This document shows, one piece after another, positions 33,865-43,448 of a stretch of 64,000 nucleotides of DNA. The DNA lies in contig JAFZRP010000019.1 of NCBI GenBank assembly GCA_017619795.1, positions 1 to 64,000 of the forward strand. Direction: 5' to 3'. The translations under genes and the position numbers were made by a program. The stretch is from Treponema sp. Lineage in GTDB: Bacteria; Spirochaetota; Spirochaetia; Treponematales; Treponemataceae. Under the pieces are notes generated by a model. That model was given only the letters and a program-made list of their open reading frames with translations. It searched no databases and had not been told where the DNA came from. Every line of letters starts with the position of its first letter. Positions within the stretch are counted from its first letter, which is position 1.

Positions 33865-35517
33865 ATGAATATCTTGATGCCCATATTGGAACTGACCGGC
33901 AGCCTTGGATTCCTTCTTTACGGAATGAAGCTTATGAGCGACGGTGTTCAGAAAAGTGCCGGAGAAAAGCTTCAGCGAGCCTTGAGCGTTATAACCGGAA
34001 ATCGTTTTGTAGCACTTCTTACAGGTCTTGTAGTCACAATGATTGTACAGTCCTCTGGTGCTACAACTGTAATGGTTGTAACCTTTGTAAACGCAGGACT
34101 TATGACCCTTGCGCAGTCGGTCGGCGTTATTTTTGGTGCAAACATTGGTACTACAATCACCGCCTGGATTGTTGCAATTTTCGGCTTTAATTTTAAGATT
34201 TCAGCCTTTGCAATTCCTGTTTTCGGTATCGGATATTTCATAACAATCATTTTGAAGAAAAAAGGAGCATACAAAAACCTTGGTGAAGCAATTATGGGTT
34301 TTGGTATGCTTTTTCTTGGACTTTCCGGCTTAAGCGATGTATTTACACCGGAACAGCTCGGCTGGCTCTTTAAGATTCAGGGAAGCGGCTTCCTTGCAAT
34401 CTGTCTTGGCTTTATAATCGGTATTCTGATTACAGCACTTCTTCATTCATCATCAGCCTTTTCTGCTATCGTAATCACAATGGCTTATAATGGTCTTGTA
34501 AACTGGGAACTTGCCGCTGCAATGACACTCGGAAGCAATATCGGTTCTACAATAGATGCAATTCTTTCTGCTATTAGTGCAAATGCCGATGCCCGCCGTT
34601 CAGCCCTTATCCACGTAATGTTCAACGTATTCGGTACAATTCTGGCACTTGTTTTCTTCAGACCATTCCTTAATCTTGTTGTACTTCTTACACCGGGTCA
34701 TGCCAATTCAAATATTGCAATCCGTATTTCAATGCTCCATACTGTATTCAAAACTCTGTCTACAGTTATACTTCTGCCGCTTCAGAATCCTCTTGTACTG
34801 CTTTCTCAGAAAATCATTAAGGATGATAAAGAAAAGCAGAACAATGTTTACCGCCTTGCATTTGTACAGCTTCCGGCAAAGGACAGCGTTACAACTCATA
34901 TTATTCAGGTAGAAGCCGCAATTGCAGACATGACAGATGTTGTAACAGATATGTTCGATAAGATTCAGATTGGTATTACAAAGCGAAATCCTGAGTATAT
35001 AGAAAAATACAAGGAAGTTATGGTTAACGCTGAGGATTATGTTGACCAGATGCACGAACAGATTACTCATTATCTGATAAAGTGCCAGAGCCTGCAGATT
35101 ACCGAAAAACAGCTTACCCATATTTCTTCTATGATTCAGATTGTAGACGAGCTTGAAAATATGAGTGACAGCTGCTTTGGAACAATTATGCTTATCTGCC
35201 GCTCAATCGAAAAGAAAATGAGCTTTAAGACTGAGGATATGGAACGGCTTCTTCCTTACATTGAGCTTGTACGTCAGTTCCTCCAGTTTATCCGCATAAA
35301 TATAAATAAGCAGATTACTTCCGAAAAGCTTGAGCTTGCCCGCGAGCTTGAAGACGGCATTGATGCATTCCGCAAAGACCTTAAGAAGGTTGCCCGAAAA
35401 CGACTTGAAGGTGGTGCCGACGTTAAAGCCGAGCTTTTGTATATTGATATTGTACGTGCAATCGAACACATTGGCGATAACTGTTTCAGTATTTCGGAAT
35501 CATTGACAAGTAAATAG
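33865..35517 (+). CDS. Na+/phosphate cotransporter family protein with PhoU-like C-terminus
   Basis: The 550-residue inner-membrane protein has two inverted NptA-type repeats with the QSS motifs: VQSSGATTVMVVTFVNAGL with GANIGTTITAW, and LHSSSAFSAIVITMAYNGL with GSNIGSTIDA. About nine hydrophobic helices end near residue 310. The C-terminal 220 residues form PhoU-like helical bundles (for example YVDQMHEQITHYL), as in many bacterial NptA/PhoU fusions that import or export phosphate with sodium. The start at 33865 is set by the promoter. The lipoprotein gene at 35550 follows with its own ribosome site. Confidence 0.92.
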   Translation: MNILMPILELTGSLGFLLYGMKLMSDGVQKSAGEKLQRALSVITGNRFVALLTGLVVTMIVQSSGATTVMVVTFVNAGLMTLAQSVGVIFGANIGTTITAWIVAIFGFNFKISAFAIPVFGIGYFITIILKKKGAYKNLGEAIMGFGMLFLGLSGLSDVFTPEQLGWLFKIQGSGFLAICLGFIIGILITALLHSSSAFSAIVITMAYNGLVNWELAAAMTLGSNIGSTIDAILSAISANADARRSALIHVMFNVFGTILALVFFRPFLNLVVLLTPGHANSNIAIRISMLHTVFKTLSTVILLPLQNPLVLLSQKIIKDDKEKQNNVYRLAFVQLPAKDSVTTHIIQVEAAIADMTDVVTDMFDKIQIGITKRNPEYIEKYKEVMVNAEDYVDQMHEQITHYLIKCQSLQITEKQLTHISSMIQIVDELENMSDSCFGTIMLICRSIEKKMSFKTEDMERLLPYIELVRQFLQFIRININKQITSEKLELARELEDGIDAFRKDLKKVARKRLEGGADVKAELLYIDIVRAIEHIGDNCFSISESLTSK

Positions 35518-35549
35518 TTTGGGTTTATCTTTTTTGCAAGGAGTAAGTT

Positions 35550-36068
35550 ATGAAAAAATTGTTATTTGTTTTAGCAATTGTTGCTGTTTTTTTCTTATCT
35601 TCTTGTAAATCAGAGTTACAAAAAGATCCATATGTAGATTTTGATGAGAAAGCTTTTTCTGCTGCAAAAGAAAAATGGGCATCTCTCAATTCAAATAATT
35701 ATACCTTTACATATAATATAAAAAGTGATGCTACCGGTCCAAACAAAAAGAAATATCATGTTACGGTTGTAAATGGAGAATCTTCCTTCACAATTACAGA
35801 TGATAGGGATGATGAATCTCAGAGTGATAGGGAAGAAATCAATAGGTATCCTACAGTTGATTCACTTTTTAAGCTCATACAGGATTGTTACGATAGCGAT
35901 AGTGCTTTTGTTGCTGAAAAACCAAAAGGTGTACGTTGTTATGTGCTTTCAGTAGATTATGATGAAGCTACTGGTATTCCAACAAAAATGGAAGATTATA
36001 TTCAGGACGACGGTACTTGGGATGGTGGATGGTTTCATATGTATATAACTGACATAGCAGTTAACTAA
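35550..36068 (+). CDS. DUF6174-type lipoprotein
   Basis: The 172-residue product has a lipoprotein signal peptide with a Leu-Ser-Ser-Cys lipobox (cysteine at position 19). The mature region fits DUF6174: a start with W-x6-NYTFTYNI, then VTVVNGE, PTVDSLFKLIQD, and VDYDEATGIPTKMEDYI. Such proteins are small exported lipoproteins without known function. AAGGAG precedes the ATG. It lies 32 bases after the phosphate cotransporter and may be cotranscribed. Confidence 0.75.
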   Translation: MKKLLFVLAIVAVFFLSSCKSELQKDPYVDFDEKAFSAAKEKWASLNSNNYTFTYNIKSDATGPNKKKYHVTVVNGESSFTITDDRDDESQSDREEINRYPTVDSLFKLIQDCYDSDSAFVAEKPKGVRCYVLSVDYDEATGIPTKMEDYIQDDGTWDGGWFHMYITDIAVN

Positions 36069-36095
36069 ACGGTTTTCAAAGAAAGTTTTTATAAA

Positions 36096-36368
36096 TCACT
36101 CAACTCTAAAAGAGTGTTCCATTTTATCTACAGCTAATTCAGTTTTTTCTATCCGGTCAATTTGAATGAACATGGCATTTTCAAGGCGGGAAATCATCTG
36201 GTCAAGCTGCTCTTTTGTTCCCTGAGCCTGCATTGTAACGCTTCCATCCCATTCATTCATAACCCAGCCGGTAACGCCAAGTGCAGCCGCAGTATATTTG
36301 GCTGTGTAGCGGAACCCGACTCCCTGAACCTTACCGTAAAAATGGAACTCAATACGAAGTTTTTTCAT
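36096..36368 (-). CDS. acyP: Acylphosphatase
   Basis: Acylphosphatases hydrolyse carboxyl-phosphate bonds of small metabolites. The 90-residue product has the signature FYGKVQGVGFRYTAK with the catalytic arginine, and VMNEWDGSVTMQAQG with the catalytic asparagine. The length is typical. The start is at 36368 (Met-Lys-Lys-Leu); a frame reaching to 36404 would run into the terminator hairpin. It lies behind a strong terminator after the GH94 gene, so its own promoter is not obvious. Confidence 0.92.
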   Translation of the reverse strand: MKKLRIEFHFYGKVQGVGFRYTAKYTAAALGVTGWVMNEWDGSVTMQAQGTKEQLDQMISRLENAMFIQIDRIEKTELAVDKMEHSFRVE

Positions 36369-36371
36369 AGT

Positions 36372-36409
36372 TAAAAAAAAATATGGTGGTCTCGACAAGC
36401 TCAACCACC
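36372..36409 (-). terminator. Intrinsic terminator of the GH94 gene
   Basis: On the minus strand GGTGGT and ACCACC form a stem around TGAGCTTGTCGAG, and the stem is followed by TATTTTTTTTT. It lies 39 bases after the GH94 stop. The stem resembles a palindrome found in many bacterial intergenic regions. Confidence 0.7.
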
Positions 36410-36418
36410 GTATATATC

Positions 36419-36449
36419 ATTCCCCGGTAAAGCCGGGGAATCTTTTTTT
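36419..36449 (+). terminator. Intrinsic terminator on the plus strand
   Basis: ATTCCCCGG-TAAAG-CCGGGGAAT, a perfect 9-base stem with five loop bases, is followed by CTTTTTTT. It would stop plus-strand transcription from the lipoprotein gene at 35550 before it runs antisense through the GH94 gene. Confidence 0.7.
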
Positions 36450-38934
36450 ATGCAACAGTTGCTTTTACAAATACTTCTTTTACACCAGCATCTGCTTTAA
36501 CAATCAAACCGTCAGCTTTTCCGCCCTTAACTTCAAGCGAAACAGCTCCTGTGTTTTTCTTGTTTTCAACAGTGATGTGGTAAGTTACACCACGGAACTT
36601 ACGTGTAAACTCAGCATTCTTAACATGACTTGGCAAGCGTGGTTCAATTTCCAAACCTGCGTGCTGTGGGCGCAAACCGCAGATGTACTGTGAGAGTGCA
36701 ACAAAGTTCCATGCAGCTGTACCTGTAAGCCATGAGTTTTTAGCTTCACCTTCGCGGCGAGCTTCTTTTCCTGCTACCATCTGGCTGTATACATAAGGCT
36801 CTGTGCGGTGAATATCAGACCATTTTTCTTCTACCCAAGCCGGAGCAATCTTTGTATAGTGCTCAAAAGCATCTTCTGGACGACCGTTTACAACTTCACC
36901 AATGATTACCCATGGGTTGTTGTGACAGAAAATACCGCCGTTCTCTTTGTATCCTGGTGGATAAGAAGAAACTTCACCAAGTTCTACATGGTAGTTCTGG
37001 TAAGCTGGCCAGAGAATTACAATACCATATTTAGAATCAAGATATTTCTTTACGCTGTCGAGTGATTTCTGTGGGTAACCCTTGTCAGCACCGATTTTTG
37101 CCATTGTACCAAAGCCCTGGCTTTCAATGAAGATTTTTCCGTTTTCACATTCTTTTGAACCAATCTTGTGGCCAAAATCATCATAAGCACGAACGTACCA
37201 TTCGCCGTCCCAACCTGCGGTACAGATTGCTTCTTCCATCTTCTTGCAGAGGTCTTCAGCGCGTTTAGCTTCGGCTTCGTCACCCATAAGGCGGCACATC
37301 TGAACATAATCAGGAGTTACAAATACAAACATCTGAGCAATCATTACAGATTCTGCGTTCTTTCCGTCCTTGTTTGTAGAAGTCTGGAAGGAATCGTTTG
37401 GATTTGTAGAGAAGCAGTTGAGGTTCAAACAGTCATTCCAGTCGGCGCGACCGATAAGTGGAAGTCCGTGTGGTCCCATGTGATTAGGGATGTAGTTGTA
37501 TGAACGGCGCAAGTGCTCGAACATTGTTGCTTTATTTGTTTCTGAGTTATCAAAAGGAACATCAACTTTAAGGAAGTCTACGTCGCCTGTTTCGCGGATA
37601 TAGTTGCCTACACCAAGAACGAGCCAGAGCGGATCATCATTAAAGTTAGAACCAATATCAGCATTTCCACGTTTTGTAAGTGGCTGGAACTGGTGATAAG
37701 CAGAACCGTCTTCGAACTGTGTAGCTGCTACATCGTAAAGGCGCTCGCGGATACGTGAAGCTGGTAACTGGTGAGCGGCACCAAGCATATCCTGAGAAGT
37801 ATCGCGGAAACCAAGTCCACGACCAATTCCGCTTTCAAAGTATGATGCAGAACGTGCAAAGTTATATGTAACAACACACTGGTACTGGTTCCAGATAGCC
37901 ATTCGGTCAAGTTTTTCATCTCCAGTTTTGATAGAGAAGTGGGAGAGTGTTTCATCCCAGAAAGAGTGGAGCTTATCAAGAGCGGCTTCAACCTTTTCCT
38001 TGCTGTCGAACTTTTTCTGCAGCTCGTAAGCCTTTTCCTTGTTGATTACGCCGCTTGCAGTATTTGTGCGGAGCAAACCGGCATCCAAAGCCTTCTTCTT
38101 GTCAGCTTCAGAAAGGAACTTTTTATTGTCTTCCATTTCAATATAGCCCAGCACAAAGATAAAGGTCTTTTCTTCACCTGCAGCAAGGGAAACTTCAAGT
38201 CTGTGAGAAGCAATTGGAGACCAACCGTCTGCAACAGAGTTTCCAGATTTTCCGGCAACAACTGTCTGTGGAGCAGAAATTGAATTATAAAGGCCCAAGA
38301 AGGTTTCGCGGTCTGTATCAAAGCCGTCGATTTTCTGGTTACACCAGTAGAAAGCAAAGTGATTTCGGCGCTCGCGGTATTCAGTTTTGTGGTAGATTCC
38401 GCTGCCTTCAATTTCAACTTCACCAGTAGAGAAGTTTCTCTGGAAGTTCTGGCAGTCATCGCTTGCGTTATAAAGACACCATTCAACAAAAGAAACAAGG
38501 CTTACTTTTTTAGCAGCTTTTCCTTCATTTTTGAGGGTAAGCATTTCAACTTCAGCATTTTCTCCAAGCGGAACAAAATATACCGACTGAGCCTTCAAAT
38601 CGTTTTTTTTAGAAGTAAACTTTGAATAGCCGAAGCCGTGGCGACATTCATAAGAATCAAGTTCAGTCTGACAAGGCTGCCATCCTGGATTCCAGATTAC
38701 ATCACCATCCTTAATGAAGAAGTAATGACCGTTGTTGTCGAGCGGCATATCATTATAGCGGTAACGTGTAAGACGGCGGAGTCGTGCATCTGTATAGAAA
38801 GAGTAGCCTCCGCTTGTATTAGAAATAAGAGAGAAGAACTTTTCGCTTCCCAGATAGTTAATCCATGGATATGGAGTGCGAGGAGTTTCAATAACGTACT
38901 CGCGGTTTGAATCGTCAAAATGACCGAACTTCAT
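36448..38934 (-). CDS. Cellobiose phosphorylase (GH94)
   Basis: GH94 enzymes cleave cellobiose with phosphate to glucose 1-phosphate and glucose, saving ATP during cellulose use. The 828-residue protein has no signal peptide (cytoplasmic). It begins with the conserved [15 protein letters not shown] opening, an N-terminal beta-sandwich (to about 290), then an (alpha/alpha)6 barrel with [28 protein letters not shown], and the catalytic region [11 protein letters not shown], and a C-terminal domain. The opening, length and motifs match cellobiose phosphorylase better than cellodextrin or chitobiose phosphorylases. TGAGGT precedes the ATG. A strong promoter upstream and a terminator downstream make it monocistronic. 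Confidence 0.93.
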   Translation of the reverse strand: MKFGHFDDSNREYVIETPRTPYPWINYLGSEKFFSLISNTSGGYSFYTDARLRRLTRYRYNDMPLDNNGHYFFIKDGDVIWNPGWQPCQTELDSYECRHGFGYSKFTSKKNDLKAQSVYFVPLGENAEVEMLTLKNEGKAAKKVSLVSFVEWCLYNASDDCQNFQRNFSTGEVEIEGSGIYHKTEYRERRNHFAFYWCNQKIDGFDTDRETFLGLYNSISAPQTVVAGKSGNSVADGWSPIASHRLEVSLAAGEEKTFIFVLGYIEMEDNKKFLSEADKKKALDAGLLRTNTASGVINKEKAYELQKKFDSKEKVEAALDKLHSFWDETLSHFSIKTGDEKLDRMAIWNQYQCVVTYNFARSASYFESGIGRGLGFRDTSQDMLGAAHQLPASRIRERLYDVAATQFEDGSAYHQFQPLTKRGNADIGSNFNDDPLWLVLGVGNYIRETGDVDFLKVDVPFDNSETNKATMFEHLRRSYNYIPNHMGPHGLPLIGRADWNDCLNLNCFSTNPNDSFQTSTNKDGKNAESVMIAQMFVFVTPDYVQMCRLMGDEAEAKRAEDLCKKMEEAICTAGWDGEWYVRAYDDFGHKIGSKECENGKIFIESQGFGTMAKIGADKGYPQKSLDSVKKYLDSKYGIVILWPAYQNYHVELGEVSSYPPGYKENGGIFCHNNPWVIIGEVVNGRPEDAFEHYTKIAPAWVEEKWSDIHRTEPYVYSQMVAGKEARREGEAKNSWLTGTAAWNFVALSQYICGLRPQHAGLEIEPRLPSHVKNAEFTRKFRGVTYHITVENKKNTGAVSLEVKGGKADGLIVKADAGVKEVFVKATVA

Positions 38935-38966
38935 GTTTCTACCTCAAATGTGTTTTATAAGACAAA

Positions 38967-38995
38967 ATTATAGTACAGAACAGACTTATTTTCAA
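38967..38995 (-). promoter_or_regulatory. Promoter of the GH94 gene
   Basis: On the minus strand: TTGAAA, 17-base spacer, TATAAT, one of the best promoter matches in the window. The predicted leader of about 25 bases contains TGAGGT before the ATG. Confidence 0.65.
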
Positions 38996-39095
38996 TTATT
39001 TCTAAGGGGAATCACCTATAAAACAATCACACGCATCTATCAAAGAATTGTATATTTCTGTTAATTTCACCATTAAAAATACCGAAAATAATAGT

Positions 39096-39692
39096 ATGCC
39101 ATCTAACAGCTATGAAAAACCGGATTTCTGGTCTCAAAAAGCATTCTCAGAGGGGTATCCAGCCCGTTCTGTGTATAAGCTTAAAGAGATTGATGAAAAA
39201 TTCGGCATGCTGAAGAAAAATTATACAGTTCTCGACCTTGGTTCTGCTCCTGGCAGCTGGACAACCTTTCTTTTGCGACAGATGGAGGGTACCGGCAAAG
39301 TTGTTTCGTGCGATTTGAATCCGCTTGCTAAGTCTGTAAAAGGAGACAACCTTGTTTTTATCCAGGGTGATTTGAATGCACCGGAAATCCGCAGTCAGAT
39401 AAAGGAAAACGGACCGTATGATTTAGTTGTTTGCGATGCAGCTCCAAAAACAACAGGAAACCGCACCGTAGATACAGCACGTTCAGAGCAGCTGGTCGAA
39501 ATGGCAGTATGGTATGCACAGACAATGCTCAAAGCCGGGGGAAATTTTGCAGTAAAAATTTTCCAGAACGGGGATCAGCAGCGCATTTTGAAGTCTATGA
39601 GGGAAATCTTTACGTCAGCCAAGGGTTTTAAGCCGGAAGCGTGCCGTTCAGAGTCATTTGAAACATATTTAATTGGAATTAATAAAAAATAA
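39096..39692 (+). CDS. rlmE: 23S rRNA 2'-O-methyltransferase RlmE (FtsJ)
   Basis: RlmE methylates U2552 of 23S rRNA. From the ATG at 39096 the 198-residue product keeps the family features: YPARSVYKLKEID with the catalytic lysine, SAM motif VLDLGSAPGSW (about residues 45-55), VVCDAAPKTTG with the catalytic aspartate, and GGNFAVKIFQNGD with the second lysine. An in-frame ATG at 39048 adds 16 residues not seen in the family. Divergent from the GH94 gene; the ribosome site is weak. Confidence 0.93.
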   Translation: MPSNSYEKPDFWSQKAFSEGYPARSVYKLKEIDEKFGMLKKNYTVLDLGSAPGSWTTFLLRQMEGTGKVVSCDLNPLAKSVKGDNLVFIQGDLNAPEIRSQIKENGPYDLVVCDAAPKTTGNRTVDTARSEQLVEMAVWYAQTMLKAGGNFAVKIFQNGDQQRILKSMREIFTSAKGFKPEACRSESFETYLIGINKK

Positions 39693-40782
39693 GGGGTTTA
39701 TTTCTAAATTGTTGCGTAGTATAATAGGTCGGATCTATAACGGTTATAAGATTGTGATTAAGACACGAACTGTAAAAATTATTTTTGCTTCTCTTTTCTG
39801 CTTCTGTGTTGGAGCAGTTGCCACAGGGTTCCTCATTCTTTCTGTAAATAAGTTTGAAGAGCCTAATGGTATTGGTGGTTTTGAGTCAGATGCAGTTCCT
39901 GTTGTTTTTGATGATGATGCAAACAGCCTTGCTGAAGTTTTTGCCGCCGATTCTCAGGATTTTGTAGATCCTGCTTTAGCTGAGGCTGCTGAAGCTGAAA
40001 AATCTTCTGACGAAGCTGCTTCACAGTATAGCTTTGAGCCTGCAGTTCTTACTTATCAGACTTACCGTGTAAAAAAAGGCGATATGATTGGCTTTATTGC
40101 CGACGATTTTGATGTTACCTCAGATACAATCATAAGCATTAACAATATTAAGCAGTCACGTTTAATTCAGCCTGGCCAGTATCTTAAGATTCCTTCAATG
40201 CCAGGTATTTTGTATACAGTAAAGAATGATGGTGAAACTCCTCAGACAATCGCTAAAAAATACGATGTAGATGCAGAAAAATGTGCCCTCGTAAACTCAA
40301 CTACAGTAGAAGCTTCATTGTCAGCAGGAACTTCTTTCTTTGTACCGGATGCAGAACTTGACTGGATGACACGTCAGGAAATAAACGGCGACTTATTCCA
40401 TAAGCCTCTTCGCGTACGTTACTGGCTTTCATCTCCATACGGCTGGCGCGATTCACCTTTCAACACAGGTCGTCGTTCCTTCCACGGTGGAATTGATATG
40501 GCAGTTGCTTCCGGAACTCCAATTTATGCAGCACTTGACGGAAAAGTTTCCGCAGTAGGCTACAATTCAACCTACGGAAACTACGTAATTGTATCTCACC
40601 ATTCAGGTTATAAGACCCTTTACGGTCATATGAGCCGCGTTACGTGTAAAAAAGGCAACTTTGTCTACACAACAACAAAAATCGGCGAGGTTGGAAGCAC
40701 AGGTTTAAGTACCGGTCCACATCTGCACTTCACCGTTTATAAGAATGGTAAGACAGTAAATCCGCTCACATTAATAAATTAG
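39673..40782 (+). CDS. LysM-containing M23 (LytM-type) metallopeptidase
   Basis: Envelope protein that acts on or near peptidoglycan. An N-terminal membrane helix (IIFASLFCFCVGAVATGF) is followed by an Ala/Glu-rich linker, a LysM domain with a YRVKKGDMIGFIADDFDV segment, a second LysM-like part (YTVKNDGETPQTIAKKYDV), and a C-terminal M23 domain. Zinc ligands are present: HGGIDMAV (His and Asp) and the GPHLHFTVY motif with HxH, plus YGHMS. The active site looks complete, so it may be an endopeptidase. The start is unresolved: TTG at 39673 (longest, no ribosome site), TTG at 39709, or GTG at 39754, which would lie shortly after a TTTATT-N17-TATAAT promoter-like sequence. Confidence 0.85.
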   Translation: MELIKNKGFISKLLRSIIGRIYNGYKIVIKTRTVKIIFASLFCFCVGAVATGFLILSVNKFEEPNGIGGFESDAVPVVFDDDANSLAEVFAADSQDFVDPALAEAAEAEKSSDEAASQYSFEPAVLTYQTYRVKKGDMIGFIADDFDVTSDTIISINNIKQSRLIQPGQYLKIPSMPGILYTVKNDGETPQTIAKKYDVDAEKCALVNSTTVEASLSAGTSFFVPDAELDWMTRQEINGDLFHKPLRVRYWLSSPYGWRDSPFNTGRRSFHGGIDMAVASGTPIYAALDGKVSAVGYNSTYGNYVIVSHHSGYKTLYGHMSRVTCKKGNFVYTTTKIGEVGSTGLSTGPHLHFTVYKNGKTVNPLTLIN

Positions 40783-40812
40783 CTGACATTTTCTATTAAA
40801 ATCTGCTATAAT
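40783..40812 (+). promoter_or_regulatory. Promoter of trxB, predicted leaderless
   Basis: CTGACA, 18-base spacer, TATAAT with TG in front of the -10 box. Eight bases separate the -10 box from the ATG at 40821, and there is no ribosome site, so the transcript should start on or one base before the ATG. Confidence 0.6.
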
Positions 40813-40820
40813 GTCTCTCT

Positions 40821-41741
40821 ATGGAAGAACTAAGATACGACTATATCATTATTGGTGCCGGTGTTGCAGGACTTGCTTCTGCTCAGTATGCAGCTCGCGG
40901 CGGATTAAATACAATTGTCCTTGAGGGAACCTCAATGGGCGGTCAGGCAACTCAGATTTTCGAGCTTGAAAACTATCCCGGCGTTTTTCCTGCAGTAAAC
41001 GGCTATGATTTTATAGATACAATGCGCAAGCAGGCAGAAACCTTTGGCGCACAGATAAAGCAGGTAACTGTATCTTCTATAGACAAAAAAGGCAGCGATT
41101 TTGTAGTTGTCACAAAAAAAGAAACTTATATAGCTCCTGCTTTGCTTATTGCTACTGGTGCAATCCACAGAAACCTTGAAGTTCCAGGTGAAAAAGAGCT
41201 TACAGGTCGCGGCGTTTCTTATTGCGCTGTATGCGATGGACCATTTTTCCGCAACAAACGAATTGTAGTTGTTGGTGGCGGCGATTCAGCCTGTTCCGAA
41301 GCAATTTATCTTTCTACAATCTCAAAGGATGTTTCTATAATTCACAGAAGAGATTCCTTCCGCGCACAAAAGGCTGTTACAGACAAAATGCTTGCTTCTG
41401 GAGTAAAGCCTGTTTATGACACAATTGTAAAGAAAATTAACGGTACAAATAAAGTTGAATCAGTAACAATTGAAAATGTAAAAACCGGCGAACAGAGCGA
41501 GCTTGCCTGCGATGCTGTTTTTGTATTTACAGGAATGATTCCGCAGACCGCTTTAGTAGAAATGCTTCCTAAGGATGAGGCAGGGTACATAATCACTAAT
41601 GACGAAATGGAAACTGCTATTCCGGGGCTTTTTGCTGCCGGTGATGTAAGGTCCAAATCCTTCCGCCAGATAGTTACCGCCGCCGCAGATGGTGCTATTG
41701 CTGCCAATGCTGCAAAAAAAATGTTGGATGAGCGACGGTAA
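40821..41741 (+). CDS. trxB: Thioredoxin reductase
   Basis: TrxB transfers electrons from NADPH to thioredoxin. The 306-residue flavoprotein has the FAD-binding IIGAGVAGLASA (about residues 10-21), the redox-active pair in SYCAVCDG (about 134), the NADPH-binding VVVGGGDSACSEA, and the second FAD motif GLFAAGDVRSK. All key cysteines are present. The following GH3 gene starts 6 bases after the stop and is likely cotranscribed. Confidence 0.93.
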   Translation: MEELRYDYIIIGAGVAGLASAQYAARGGLNTIVLEGTSMGGQATQIFELENYPGVFPAVNGYDFIDTMRKQAETFGAQIKQVTVSSIDKKGSDFVVVTKKETYIAPALLIATGAIHRNLEVPGEKELTGRGVSYCAVCDGPFFRNKRIVVVGGGDSACSEAIYLSTISKDVSIIHRRDSFRAQKAVTDKMLASGVKPVYDTIVKKINGTNKVESVTIENVKTGEQSELACDAVFVFTGMIPQTALVEMLPKDEAGYIITNDEMETAIPGLFAAGDVRSKSFRQIVTAAADGAIAANAAKKMLDERR

Positions 41742-41747
41742 TCAACA

Positions 41748-43442
41748 ATGTGTAAAAAAAGCCTTGCTGCGTTTGTCCTAAGTTTCCTGCTTTCAATATC
41801 ACTTTTCTCACAATCAACTGCTACGCACGCGGCTTCTCAAACAGTTAATTTCTGGTCTAATTTACCAAATGATGAGCTTGCACAGAAAATTGTTGATGAA
41901 ATGACGGACGTAGAGCTTTATTCCCAGATTCTTATGTTTGGTTGGGCTGGTTCTGAGCCACCGGAGCTGCTTTACGAGTGGGTAGAAAGAGGCTTGGGAA
42001 GTGTAAAGGTTTTTGGCTGGAATACAGATGATATTAAGCTTGTTGCAAAATCAATAGCTTCTTTACAGAAAAAATCAAATGCAAACCGATTTCAGATTCC
42101 CTTGTTTGTTGCTACAGACCAGGAGGGCGGTTGGATTCGTCATGTAAAGGGCGACACAACAATTACACCGGGCAACATGGCAGTTGGTGCTTCCGGCTAT
42201 CCTTACGATGCCTGGTACACCGCGTATTACATCTGCCGCGAAATAAAGGCACTCGGTATAAATATGAACTTTGCTCCCACCGTCGATCTGTTCACCGACC
42301 ATGAATCCACAATCATCGGTACGCGCTCCTTTGGTGATGATCCGAAAAAGTCTGGTATTCTGGGAACAATGTTTATGTATGGCAGTATAAGTGCAGGAAT
42401 TATTCCTACGGTAAAGCATTTTCCCGGCCACGGAGATACAAGTGCAGACTCCCACGGAAGGCTTCCTGTCATCAATATAGATTTTGAAACCTTTAAGAAC
42501 CGCGAGATTGTTCCTTACCGCTATCTTGTGGAAGAAAAAGTACCGGCTGTTATGTCCGGGCACCTCAGTTATCCGCAAATTGATCCTTCCGGGGCACCAG
42601 CTTCTCTTTCAAAATATTTTCTTACAGAGCTCCTTAGAAATCAGCTTGATTACGAAGGTTTAATCATTACAGATGATATGATGATGATTGGTGCAACTGT
42701 TTTTGCAGGTTCCCTTTCCAATGCGTTTAAGCTTGCAATAGAAGCGGGCAACGATATCATCCTTTCTTCTACAACTGCGCGCCTGAACGATTCCTTATGG
42801 ACAAAAAACCTCGATTTAATGTCAAGAAACTCAGAGTTCCACAGTCGCGTAAAGGATGCAGCGTATCGTGTTATAAAGTCAAAGCTTGATTACTATAAAT
42901 CAAGTACTTATTCTCCGGCACCGCTTTATCCAGATCCGGAAGATTTGGACAAGTCAATTCCAGATAAAGATGGTGAAAAGTTCTTCCTGGAACAGGCCTG
43001 CCGCTCTGTTACAGTTGAAAAAAAGGGAACAATGCCTTTGACAAAGGAAAATGCCGGAAATGTGCTGCTAATTGGTTCCTTAAACTCGTTCTTTGAAGCT
43101 GCAAAGCTCCGTTACCCTGATGCAAGCGAGTTCCGTGTTTCTTATGATTTAGGACCTAACGAAACCCAGTGGGTTACAAACAAACTTTCCGGTATGAATT
43201 ATTACGACACAATCATAATCTGTGTTTCCTGCGAAAATCATGCAAAGGTTGCAGAATACTATAAGAATAAGGGCAAAAGGGTAGTAATTCTTTCTACTAT
43301 GTCCCCGATTTTTGCAGAACCTCTTGACTGGGCCGATACAGTTCTACTCGGTTACAGCTGGAATTGCAGTTATACGCTTAAGGCTATGGTTGGTTTGCTT
43401 AATGGCGAATATGCACCGGTGGGTGTAAAACCGTACAAATAG
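41748..43442 (+). CDS. Exported GH3 beta-N-acetylhexosaminidase-like protein
   Basis: The 564-residue product has a signal peptide (residues 1-28), then a GH3 TIM barrel. The NagZ-type signature KHFPGHGDTSADSHGRLP is complete, including the His/Asp of the flexible catalytic loop, and the nucleophile region is IITDDMMM. The barrel ends near residue 360 and about 200 further residues form a second alpha/beta domain, as in two-domain GH3 enzymes. A role in peptidoglycan or chitin-like sugar recycling in the periplasm is likely; other beta-glycosidase activity is not excluded. No ribosome site is visible; it lies 6 bases after trxB. Confidence 0.9.
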   Translation: MCKKSLAAFVLSFLLSISLFSQSTATHAASQTVNFWSNLPNDELAQKIVDEMTDVELYSQILMFGWAGSEPPELLYEWVERGLGSVKVFGWNTDDIKLVAKSIASLQKKSNANRFQIPLFVATDQEGGWIRHVKGDTTITPGNMAVGASGYPYDAWYTAYYICREIKALGINMNFAPTVDLFTDHESTIIGTRSFGDDPKKSGILGTMFMYGSISAGIIPTVKHFPGHGDTSADSHGRLPVINIDFETFKNREIVPYRYLVEEKVPAVMSGHLSYPQIDPSGAPASLSKYFLTELLRNQLDYEGLIITDDMMMIGATVFAGSLSNAFKLAIEAGNDIILSSTTARLNDSLWTKNLDLMSRNSEFHSRVKDAAYRVIKSKLDYYKSSTYSPAPLYPDPEDLDKSIPDKDGEKFFLEQACRSVTVEKKGTMPLTKENAGNVLLIGSLNSFFEAAKLRYPDASEFRVSYDLGPNETQWVTNKLSGMNYYDTIIICVSCENHAKVAEYYKNKGKRVVILSTMSPIFAEPLDWADTVLLGYSWNCSYTLKAMVGLLNGEYAPVGVKPYK

Positions 43443-43448
43443 CTGTCA

